From assembly GCA_016840065.1 (NCBI GenBank), contig JAEOTB010000091.1, positions 1 to 50,608 on the forward strand: a stretch of 50,608 bases of DNA, read 5' to 3'. Under the pieces are notes generated by a model. The model had not been told where the DNA came from, did no database searches, and saw nothing but the letters and a program-made list of their open reading frames with translations. How positions within the stretch are numbered: the first letter of the stretch is position 1; each line of letters opens with the position of its first letter. Below, one piece after another: positions 1 through 6,270 of the stretch. A program made the position numbers and the translations under genes. This stretch comes from Candidatus Hermodarchaeota archaeon. Its GTDB lineage: Archaea; Asgardarchaeota; Hermodarchaeia; Hermodarchaeales; Hermodarchaeaceae.

Positions 1-222
1 ATTCAGCTTTCGCCTTTCTAGTCCGACGCTTACGCTTCGGCTTCTCCTCTACAGGCTCCTCCGCAGATTCAGCTTTCGCCTTTCTAGTCCGACGCTTACG
101 CTTCGGCTTCTCCTCTACAGGCTCCTCTGGCGGCTTCTCTGCAGACTCCTCCTCCGCCTTCTTCCTAGTCCGACGCTTACGCTTCGGCTTCTCCTCTACA
201 GGCTCCTCTGGCGGCTTCTCTA
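1..222 (-). repeat. In-frame tandem repeat in the rps3 tail
   Basis: A near-identical 43-base core recurs at 18-60, 84-126 and 165-207, with periods of 66 and 81 bases, both multiples of three. Copies two and three are also followed by the same 14-base extension. Each unit encodes an acidic/proline segment followed by the basic cluster KPKRKRRTRK. DNA identity is higher than protein constraint alone needs, which suggests recent unit duplication. The array continues to the window edge, so the copy number is a minimum. Confidence 0.9.
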
Positions 223-988
223 CCGTCTCTGGTGGTACTGGACCCTCTTCTTCAGTAATTGTTTCTGCAGGAGTACCATCGATTTCTGTACTTTCTTCAC
301 TAGGCTCAACATATTCCTCAATAGAGGAAACCTCTTCCAATGGACCTTCTTCCTCAACTACTACTTCAGTGGGGGAGACAGGTGTTTCAGCTTCTCGATG
401 TTGAATTATTGGTTTATCAGGGCTAACTGCACCTGGTTTCATGATTCGTACTTGTATGCCAATAACACCTTGCTTCATAACTGCAGTTGCGATACCATGG
501 CTCACGTTCGTTCGTACAGGTTCGCCAGTTTTTGCAACGAAACCGCTACGGAATTTCTGATACCTGGATCGACGACTAGTAAGCTTTCCCTTGATGGTTA
601 TCTCAGCACCAGTAACCCCTGTATGCATGATACGTCGAAGAACACCATAGGATGCGCGGCGGAAGTGATCGCCACGTTCTAATCGTTGAGCGAGACGTTC
701 AGCCATAACAGCGCCGTTGTGTTCAGGGACCTCGATTTCGCTAACTTCGATTTGTGGTGACTCTAACTCGAATAGTTCCTCAAGGTCTAAAGTTAGTTGT
801 CGCACTGTCACTCCTCGCCTTCCAATTACCATCCCTGGGCGGGCGGCGAAGATAATTACACGAGTGCCTAGAGGAGTTTTATGTAACTCAACTCCTGAAT
901 AACCTGCCCTCGCTAACTCCTGACGTAAGAAATCGTCTATTCTGACGAGTAGAAGACCTCTATTAATGAAATGTACTTCTGCAGGCAT
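1..988 (-). CDS. rps3: Small ribosomal subunit protein uS3 (Rps3), 3' end off the window
   Basis: uS3 sits at the mRNA entry channel of the 30S subunit. The visible 329 codons start at ATG 988, two bases after the rpl22 stop, so the two are translationally coupled. An N-terminal KH domain shows the GxxG loop as GRRG near residues 56-59. The uS3 core continues through RYQKFRSGFVAKTGEPVRT and ends near residue 195 with GIQVRIMKPG. After it comes a long tail: an acidic Glu/Pro/Thr stretch (about 200-260), then three copies of a unit reading EEPVEEKPKRKRRTRK. No stop is reached, so the protein exceeds 329 residues, whereas archaeal uS3 is usually about 210-260. The core identification is secure; the tail's role is unknown. 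It is the last visible gene of the minus-strand ribosomal cluster. Confidence 0.95.
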   Translation of the reverse strand, partial: MPAEVHFINRGLLLVRIDDFLRQELARAGYSGVELHKTPLGTRVIIFAARPGMVIGRRGVTVRQLTLDLEELFELESPQIEVSEIEVPEHNGAVMAERLAQRLERGDHFRRASYGVLRRIMHTGVTGAEITIKGKLTSRRSRYQKFRSGFVAKTGEPVRTNVSHGIATAVMKQGVIGIQVRIMKPGAVSPDKPIIQHREAETPVSPTEVVVEEEGPLEEVSSIEEYVEPSEESTEIDGTPAETITEEEGPVPPETVEKPPEEPVEEKPKRKRRTRKKAEEESAEKPPEEPVEEKPKRKRRTRKAKAESAEEPVEEKPKRKRRTRKAKAE

Positions 989-990
989 TA

Positions 991-1464
991 CTAGCCTTCC
1001 TCCGTTAATACCACTTCAATGTGGACAAGCTGCTCATCGTACGCTGTTGCCCGGCCATGCGCCCTCTCGATTATTCGGCGAAGAACCCTACCCGGGTAAG
1101 CCGAAATATGAGAAATTCTTAGACGTTCAAGGTCTAGACCCTTGAAGTCAGCATTATTCTCCGCGTTTTCAAGCACTCTGAGAATTTCCTTAGACGCTTT
1201 AATGGGGTAGCGACCAGAGTCAGCTTTGTGTAAACCCTTTCGATGGGCAACCTTTCTGTCATGGCGACGATAGGGTACTGCCTTCCGCAAAGCGATGACT
1301 TCCTCTAGATAGCTCTTCGCTGTTTCTAAGCGGAGACCACGTAACTCCTGACATACTTCACGTGCTGCTTTTGGAGAAATACGAATTTCGCGTCCGCTAG
1401 CCTTGGCGGTTTTATCAGGATCTAACCCAATGATGGAATAGCCATAATGAGGCATATGGTTCAT
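991..1464 (-). CDS. rpl22: Large ribosomal subunit protein uL22 (Rpl22), archaeal type
   Basis: uL22 lines the peptide exit tunnel of the 50S subunit. The 157-residue protein has the archaeal features: an N-terminal YGYSIIGLDPDKTAKA, the helix with KAAREVCQELRG, and the C-terminal beta-loop region ending HIEVVLTEEG. Length matches archaeal uL22 (about 150-160). The start could be ATG 1464 or ATG 1455 three codons later; neither has a strong ribosome-binding site. It is coupled to rps3 downstream. Upstream there is a 178-base gap to trm112 instead of the usual rps19, and a TATA-like box in that gap suggests rpl22-rps3 has its own promoter. Confidence 0.95.
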   Translation of the reverse strand: MNHMPHYGYSIIGLDPDKTAKASGREIRISPKAAREVCQELRGLRLETAKSYLEEVIALRKAVPYRRHDRKVAHRKGLHKADSGRYPIKASKEILRVLENAENNADFKGLDLERLRISHISAYPGRVLRRIIERAHGRATAYDEQLVHIEVVLTEEG

Positions 1465-1510
1465 GACCTACTGGTTTTCTATTCATAAGCGCGTACGGAT
1501 TCAACATTGA

Positions 1511-1578
1511 GGAGCAAAGAACCGCATCGGCGGTGTTCCTTTTGCCTTGGGTGCTGAATCGACGGAACTCCTAGCTCC
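1511..1578 (-). promoter_or_regulatory. Possible folded leader upstream of rpl22
   Basis: Read on the minus strand, an outer stem GGAGC/GCTCC (1574-1578 with 1511-1515) encloses an inner stem GGAGTTCC/GGAACACC (1564-1571 with 1532-1539, one mismatch). It also encloses a four-base-loop hairpin CCGC/GCGG (1522-1533), which overlaps the inner stem by two bases. An alternative GGGTG/CACCC pairing would compete with the inner stem. A ribosomal-protein leader with autoregulatory potential is one reading; chance pairing is the other. I recognise no known RNA family. Confidence 0.28.
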
Positions 1579-1618
1579 ACCCGATAAGATGGAGTGGAAG
1601 AGTGAGAAGCGATGTACC

Positions 1619-1627
1619 CTATATAAG
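1619..1627 (-). promoter_or_regulatory. TATA-like box for rpl22-rps3
   Basis: CTTATATAG on the minus strand lies 16-24 bases after the trm112 stop. Transcription would begin about 25 bases further on, near 1596, giving a leader of about 130 bases before rpl22. This fits the displacement of rpl22 from rps19 and would let the ribosomal genes be expressed independently of trm112. Confidence 0.45.
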
Positions 1628-1642
1628 AATTCTGTTCGCCCT

Positions 1643-2149
1643 TCATTCCTTTGACTTGAGAGTAAAGGGCTTGGAACCCGACAGCAGTTTCTCGGGCAGT
1701 ACATCTTTGTGTTTTTTTAGAAATGCAAGGTCAGCTTCTTTGTCACGCTGAGTATCTGGTAATAATTCCGGAACACCGACGATTCGGGATCCGATGGGAT
1801 AGAATCGTCCACACTTTTCGCATCGTAAAACACCTTCAAGTACCTCTAGCCTATGAAAAAAGTCTACAAGAGGCTGCATTGTTGCTGGTGTAGGTTTCTG
1901 CTTCGCTAGACCTGCAAAAGCAGTCCGTGCTGCTGCTAGCCATTTGTCTACATCTTTATTACTTGACAGATTGTGAATCGGTTTAAGAGAAGGCTCACTG
2001 AGCACACCCTTCTTGAAGTGGATTACCAACTCTTTTGCCAAGCTTGTTGATTCCTTCAACACGTTTGACTCAGCTTGAATTATATGGACGGAGAGGGGGT
2101 GCTCCTTACAGATTGGGCACGCTAGGATATTTAGTAGCCATGGCTTCAA
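1643..2149 (-). CDS. trm112: Trm112-family zinc protein, methyltransferase activator
   Basis: Trm112 proteins bind and stabilise several SAM-dependent methyltransferases that act on tRNA, rRNA and release factors. The family start LKPWLLNILACPICK is followed by a helical insert. The second half is EGVLRCEKCGRFYPI and the closing VGVPELLPD. Two CPxC/CxxC pairs (CPIC and CEKC) form the expected zinc site. The open frame runs back to 2395, but the first 80 residues look non-native and overlap the divergent gene at 2280. I therefore place the start at TTG 2149 (or TTG 2152), just after a GGGGGT ribosome-binding site. That gives 168 residues, somewhat longer than the usual 120-130 because of the central helical insert. 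No methyltransferase gene is adjacent. Confidence 0.85.
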   Translation of the reverse strand: MKPWLLNILACPICKEHPLSVHIIQAESNVLKESTSLAKELVIHFKKGVLSEPSLKPIHNLSSNKDVDKWLAAARTAFAGLAKQKPTPATMQPLVDFFHRLEVLEGVLRCEKCGRFYPIGSRIVGVPELLPDTQRDKEADLAFLKKHKDVLPEKLLSGSKPFTLKSKE

Positions 2150-2279
2150 CAAAGAACCCCCAGCAAGGGCTAGGTATTCCAGCCATCTTCCCACACAATC
2201 CTTCTTAAAGTATGCTGTTGCCTCTGGTGTTATTCCAGAAGAGGAGAATCTTTTTTCAGCGTTATACCAAGTTACACTC

Positions 2280-2825
2280 ATGCCGTCTTTGCTGGAACAC
2301 ATTGCCTTCTCTGGCCTCCTCGCGCTACCACTTGCTAGGAAACCTAAATGGATACTCGCCCTATGCTGGATTGCAGCACTCCCTGACTTTGACATCTTCT
2401 TAGGACTGCACCGTACAGCGTTTCACTCGCTGATAACCCTATTACCTGTCTGCATCGTCCTTGTTACAGCAGCACGTACCTGGTGCCCTGACTTCCTAGA
2501 ACCCGCCATTTTCACCTCATTCTGCTTGCTAAGCCACACAATCTTTGACTTTCTCGGTGGATACGTCGCACTTCTTTGGCCCCTCATCCCTTTCTCCCTA
2601 CAACTCAACATATACATTCTACTCATTAACACAGGCACAAACCTCATACCTCAACTCGTAATCGAACCCTTCATTGCCCCCCTCTCAGAAGTGACCGCCC
2701 CCGGCACAGCCTTATTGTTAAGTCCCCTAGATGTAACCCTTTTCCTCATCTTCATCGCACTAACAATCACCAGAGCCTGGCCTACTCTCCAGCCCAGCCT
2801 CCAACGCCTGCTCCGCCGCCACTAG
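2280..2825 (+). CDS. YdjM/DUF457-type membrane protein (predicted metal-dependent hydrolase)
   Basis: This family consists of small multi-pass membrane proteins with conserved His and Asp residues and a predicted, largely untested, metal-dependent hydrolase activity. The 181-residue sequence shows the family pattern: H7 in LLEHIAFSG, PDFD (D36, D38), LHRTAFHS with H44 and H49, and SHTIFDFL with H86 and D90. At least four hydrophobic segments are visible. Its TAG stop overlaps the TAG stop of the convergent LAGLIDADG gene. Third codon positions are strongly C/A biased, as is the plus strand through the neighbouring gene. Assignment to the family is good; function in this neighbourhood is unknown. 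Confidence 0.75.
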   Translation: MPSLLEHIAFSGLLALPLARKPKWILALCWIAALPDFDIFLGLHRTAFHSLITLLPVCIVLVTAARTWCPDFLEPAIFTSFCLLSHTIFDFLGGYVALLWPLIPFSLQLNIYILLINTGTNLIPQLVIEPFIAPLSEVTAPGTALLLSPLDVTLFLIFIALTITRAWPTLQPSLQRLLRRH

Positions 2826-4669
2826 CCCGCGGCAACCTCACCTGCAAGACGGTAGACTCCTCGCCTAACTCGCAAAAACACGCCCTGATTCACCAACTTG
2901 ACCATCCTATCCGCCAAATACGCCTCATACCGATCCGAAACCAGCTGAGACAACACAGAATCAGCCCTCAACTCCTCCAAAGACACCTCACCACCCTTCA
3001 CCTCCGCCAAGGCGCAAATACGCACACGAATCACACCCGAATTCTTCAACTTCTCCGCAAACCCAACATCAAGCAGCCTCCGCTTCCGAACCACCTCCCG
3101 CCGACGACCACCCAACCACTCCTCAAACCCAACCTTCCCACTACCAAACCACCGATAACTCATCATCGCCTTCCCCAAAAAATCACACTGCTCATAACGA
3201 GGCGCCAAACCAGAACCAAAAGCCACAACAACACCATCACCCACCTCACGCACACCCCAACCAAGGAGCCCAGCCAAGGCAACCACCCAACGACCACTCA
3301 TCCACTGACGACCACCCCTAAGATAACCCCGAACAGTAGTCTCCGGAATACCAGCCTCCCGAGCCACAGCTGCAGCCGTCCCAAACCGCCCCAACAACTC
3401 CTCCCGCAAACGCCCAACAAACTCATTCGACAACACCAACCGGTCACCAACATCCCACCCTCTACTAAACACCCGCTCTAAGAACTGCCTACCAGCCATC
3501 GTCGTCTGATAATAAGTAGTAAACTTGCGCTTCTCGACCCTCCTCAACCACTCCTTCTTCCTGAGCCGCTGCACCACAGGATACAGGAAATCCTCCCGCA
3601 AAGTATACCTGCGCGCCAGATCACCCACGGAACCAGGCTCACCCAACCCCACCAAAACAAGAAAATCAAAATCAAACCCATCAAGCCCACGCTCCTGGTG
3701 AGCCACATCACACGCAAGCTGAAACCCCAATCTCTCGGCACGCTCTGGATGCGAAAACCCCACATGCTCCGAATACCAACCAAACAAAGGCCGAAACACA
3801 TCCAAAATAAACCACGACCGAAACGCCCGCACCTCACCAACAGACCCCACCAACTCCCCAAACTCCTCCGCCGACAAAGTAGCCCCCATCAACTCCAACA
3901 CCAGCGAACGAACCTGCTCAAGAATCGTCGACCCACCAGAAGTAAACCGAATACTATGCGCCCCCACATGCCCATCATCATCCCCAAACGTCCGCACCAT
4001 CTCCGCCTTCAACTCTAATGGCAGTTGAAGAAAACGCTCAGGAAGCGACCCCTCAACATGATCAAAACGAGCATCAGGGTACCAATGGCGAAGCGTATAG
4101 CCTATCCACTGTGTAAATGCAACATAAGAACGGGCTTTCTCACTGCTATCGATGTATAGACGAGAGCAGTTAGAAACATCGCCAAAGACACTTGAAAGTG
4201 TGTCAAGAAATTGTTCCCTTAAGAAAGAATTACCGTTTGTGTAATTAGGTGCCCGCGGCGTTTTGTATTCTTTTGGGAGGTAGCCATCACCAATCAGGTG
4301 AACTACGAGCCGGACAAGGTGTTTATTTTCAAGAATTGGGAGATTGGGAGAGTGTAACACTCCTGATCTACCATAGCCTTTCAGGGCGACTATGTGCTTC
4401 TCTATTTCATTTGGTGATACCCAAGAAACACCTTTCTCTAAAAGTAGAGAAACGGCATAGTCTAGAGTGGATAAAGGGAGAAAGGGGACATCAGTAATCC
4501 CTTTCGAGATTTTGTACCTTGGGAGATTGACTATTCCAACAATCGTGTCAGCTGGATAGAACTCTAATAGCGCATTTAGAAGTCGTGATAGGAAATCTGG
4601 TGTTACTTGTGCATATACAAGGTCATGGGGAAATTCAGAGATATGGAACTCGTGTACAGCTTCAGACAC
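2822..4669 (-). CDS. Free-standing LAGLIDADG endonuclease-like protein with HTH and winged-helix domains
   Basis: The protein has 615 residues. Two LAGLIDADG helices are visible: LVRLVVHLIGDGYL near 117-130 and MVRTFGDDDGHV near 224-235. Both keep an acidic residue at the active-site position, so cleavage activity is possible. After about residue 335 there is a winged-helix-like segment (LARRYTLREDFLYPVVQRL). A helix-turn-helix follows near 425-450 (AAAVAREAGIPETTVRGYL), and a second winged-helix-like end spans 545-612. Intein splicing blocks are absent and the gene has its own start and stop, so this is not an intein. GTG 4669 is preceded by GAGG with seven-base spacing. It could be a mobile homing enzyme or a domesticated regulator in the manner of WhiA. 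The last two thirds use almost only G or T at wobble positions, unlike the first third. Confidence 0.8.
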   Translation of the reverse strand: MSEAVHEFHISEFPHDLVYAQVTPDFLSRLLNALLEFYPADTIVGIVNLPRYKISKGITDVPFLPLSTLDYAVSLLLEKGVSWVSPNEIEKHIVALKGYGRSGVLHSPNLPILENKHLVRLVVHLIGDGYLPKEYKTPRAPNYTNGNSFLREQFLDTLSSVFGDVSNCSRLYIDSSEKARSYVAFTQWIGYTLRHWYPDARFDHVEGSLPERFLQLPLELKAEMVRTFGDDDGHVGAHSIRFTSGGSTILEQVRSLVLELMGATLSAEEFGELVGSVGEVRAFRSWFILDVFRPLFGWYSEHVGFSHPERAERLGFQLACDVAHQERGLDGFDFDFLVLVGLGEPGSVGDLARRYTLREDFLYPVVQRLRKKEWLRRVEKRKFTTYYQTTMAGRQFLERVFSRGWDVGDRLVLSNEFVGRLREELLGRFGTAAAVAREAGIPETTVRGYLRGGRQWMSGRWVVALAGLLGWGVREVGDGVVVAFGSGLAPRYEQCDFLGKAMMSYRWFGSGKVGFEEWLGGRRREVVRKRRLLDVGFAEKLKNSGVIRVRICALAEVKGGEVSLEELRADSVLSQLVSDRYEAYLADRMVKLVNQGVFLRVRRGVYRLAGEVAAG

Positions 4670-4700
4670 ACTAACGCCTCAAAATGGATTCAAAAAATCT

Positions 4701-4710
4701 TATTTTAAAC
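4701..4710 (-). promoter_or_regulatory. TATA-like box of the LAGLIDADG gene
   Basis: GTTTAAAATA on the minus strand lies about 36 bases before the GTG start. The predicted transcription start near 4680 leaves a leader just long enough for the GAGG site at 4677-4680. Together with the T tract after rps19, it argues that the gene is a separate transcription unit. Confidence 0.5.
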
Positions 4711-4765
4711 CCAAGAAGACACCTCAAAGCGTAAAACATATGTCTAATATTTAGATTTATTATTT

Positions 4766-4775
4766 ATTAAAAAAC
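4766..4775 (-). terminator. Oligo-T terminator after rps19
   Basis: Directly after the rps19 TAA the transcript strand reads GTTTTTTAATAAATAATAAAT. T tracts of this kind end transcription in many archaea without a hairpin. Its position between rps19 and a new TATA box supports separation of rps19 from the genes downstream. Confidence 0.5.
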
Positions 4776-5180
4776 TTACTTGAGGGGTACATATTGGCTT
4801 CCGCGGGTGGCTCCGATGCCTGGGTTGCCGTGGCGGACGGCTTTGTTGGTGGGGGAGTATTCTCCTAGGTAGTGGCCTATGTGTTCGGTTGTGATTGTTA
4901 TGGGTAGGTATTCTTTGCCGTTGTGGATGGCTATTGTGAGGCCGACCATTTCGGGGAGGATTATCATGTCGCGGTTGTGGGTTCGGATGGTTGGTTTTTG
5001 GCCTCTTTTTGCTTGTTGGCGTGCTTTTCGTAGGCGTTCGAGGAGCTTGCGCTGGCGGGGTGGGAGGCCGCGTCGTAGGCTTCGGCGTTGGCGGCTGGGT
5101 AGGAGTTGGATGAATTGGTCCATGGGCATTTTCTGGAGGGTTTCCAGGTCGTTTCCGCGGTATTTGAATTTCCTTGCCAT
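4776..5180 (-). CDS. rps19: Small ribosomal subunit protein uS19 (Rps19), archaeal type
   Basis: uS19 lies in the head of the 30S subunit and contacts uS13. The 134 residues have the archaeal layout: MARKFKYRG, a helical Arg/Lys-rich region [19 protein letters not shown], then the conserved core [19 protein letters not shown] and the C-terminal [20 protein letters not shown] use ATG 5180; GTG 5192, four codons upstream, is also possible because GAGGAG (5195-5200) is closer to it. The longer open frame up to 5567 is antisense to the epimerase gene and is rejected. It is detached from rpl22, and no rpl2 lies upstream. The coding strand is C/A rich at wobble positions, the reverse of the LAGLIDADG gene on the same strand. 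Confidence 0.93.
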   Translation of the reverse strand: MARKFKYRGNDLETLQKMPMDQFIQLLPSRQRRSLRRGLPPRQRKLLERLRKARQQAKRGQKPTIRTHNRDMIILPEMVGLTIAIHNGKEYLPITITTEHIGHYLGEYSPTNKAVRHGNPGIGATRGSQYVPLK

Positions 5181-5230
5181 TTCGTTTGTCACTGCTCCTC
5201 TTAGAGAGCTGGTTTCCTCATCTGGGCAGG

Positions 5231-5240
5231 GATTTTTAAG
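5231..5240 (-). promoter_or_regulatory. TATA-like box for rps19
   Basis: CTTAAAAATC on the minus strand, preceded by an AAACC purine-rich BRE-like stretch, predicts a start near 5210, just upstream of the GAGGAG ribosome-binding site. It lies in the intergenic region shared with the divergent epimerase gene. Confidence 0.45.
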
Positions 5241-5327
5241 GGTTTTCCCCAGGGCTCCTCGGGGGGTGTTGGCTAGGGGAAGAATGATAAGGGGGTTCGG
5301 TGGGCTTGAGGAAAAAGGTGACATGGG

Positions 5328-6269
5328 ATGACTAAGTCTCAGCTTAAAGCACTGGTCACGGGGGCCGCTGGCTTCATCGGAAGCCACCTGGTGGATACCC
5401 TGTTGAAGCGCCAGTACCATGTGGTCGGGTATGATAACATGACGACTGGCCGCGTCTCGAATTTGGAGCACGCGATGGAGTCCAAGGTCTTCTCCTTGAT
5501 CAAAGGTGACATCCGGGACTTGGAGGATGTGCGCGCAGCCTGCAGGGATGTGGACGTCGTGTTCCATTTAGCCGCTGCCACTAAGGTAGCGGAATCTGTT
5601 CGCGACCCCCGGCTCTATCATGATGTGAACGTTACCGGCACACTCAACGTAATCACCAGCGCTACAAAGTCTGGTGCGAGGCGGTTGGTTTTCGCATCGA
5701 GTGCTGCTGTGTATGGTACACCAGGCGAGGTGCCCACGCCAGAGACAGCTCCAAGGGTCCCGCTGTCACCCTACGGGGCGAGTAAGGTTGCTGGAGAGCT
5801 GTTCTGCCAAACAATCACAGCCCATAACCCGACAGAGTCGGTGCTTCTCCGCTTCTTCAACGTTTATGGCCCAAGGCAACTAGCTGAAGGCGAAGCGGGT
5901 GTAGTGTGTAGCTTTCTTCACCGTGCCCTCGCTGGGGAGCCGTTGGTCATCTTTGGAGACGGTCACCAAACACGAGACTTCATCTACGTTGATGATGTGG
6001 TTGAAGCGATGATACGTTCAGCCACATATCAGATAAGAGACTCGCTACCATTCAATATCGGTACCGGACACCCCGTATCCATTTTGGAGCTGGCAAAAGA
6101 GGTCCAAAGACAGTGCCTTGACAGTTCATCGGAAATAGCCTTTGAGAAAACCCGGTCTGGCGACATATATCACAGTGTTGCGGCAGTAGAGAGGATGCAA
6201 CATCAACTCCAATTTAAGGCGGAGCACAATATTTCACAGGGTATAAGCAAAACTCTCGACCAGCTATGA
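5328..6269 (+). CDS. NAD-dependent sugar-nucleotide epimerase/dehydratase (extended SDR)
   Basis: Extended SDRs of this type interconvert or dehydrate nucleotide sugars in the cytoplasm. The 313-residue protein carries the Rossmann [10 protein letters not shown] near residues 13-22, the NAD-contacting FHLAAATKV, the catalytic serine region FASSAAVYG, and YGASKVAGE with the YxxxK pair. The substrate-side motif DFIYVDDVV is also present. It resembles GalE/RfbB-type UDP-glucose 4-epimerases; the exact substrate cannot be read. ATG 5328 follows AAAGGTGA with six-base spacing. It opens the glycan locus and converges with the next gene, one base apart. GC content drops within the gene: 37 of 60 bases at 5341-5400 against 28 of 60 at 6181-6240. 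Confidence 0.85.
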   Translation: MTKSQLKALVTGAAGFIGSHLVDTLLKRQYHVVGYDNMTTGRVSNLEHAMESKVFSLIKGDIRDLEDVRAACRDVDVVFHLAAATKVAESVRDPRLYHDVNVTGTLNVITSATKSGARRLVFASSAAVYGTPGEVPTPETAPRVPLSPYGASKVAGELFCQTITAHNPTESVLLRFFNVYGPRQLAEGEAGVVCSFLHRALAGEPLVIFGDGHQTRDFIYVDDVVEAMIRSATYQIRDSLPFNIGTGHPVSILELAKEVQRQCLDSSSEIAFEKTRSGDIYHSVAAVERMQHQLQFKAEHNISQGISKTLDQL

Positions 6270-6270
6270 C

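Noticed and set aside
1..222. Regular repeats considered as a CRISPR array
   Set aside because: The spacing is a multiple of three, the units translate into one continuous uS3 tail, and the intervening sequences are themselves repeated rather than unique spacers.
1501..1704. Small open frame of 67 codons on the minus strand
   Set aside because: It overlaps the trm112 end in another frame, has no ribosome-binding site and shows no family pattern; the region is better read as a promoter and leader.
2150..2395. N-terminal 80-residue extension of trm112
   Set aside because: It overlaps the divergent DUF457-type gene, and the family start with its own ribosome-binding site is at 2149/2152.
3544..4018. 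Long alternative frames on both strands within the LAGLIDADG gene
   Set aside because: They arise from the extreme base skew, which removes stop codons in other frames; the translations are low-complexity Trp/Gly- or His/Pro-rich and match nothing.
2822..4669. Intein within a ribosomal protein
   Set aside because: No splicing blocks, no flanking extein halves, and the frame has its own start, stop and promoter.
4879..5331. Plus-strand frame of 150 codons opposite rps19
   Set aside because: It is antisense to a certain ribosomal protein gene and Arg/Trp rich because of the skew there.
5181..5567. Upstream extension of the rps19 frame
   Set aside because: The extra residues are antisense to the epimerase gene, and the uS19 family begins at the MARKF region; a TATA box and ribosome-binding site lie between.
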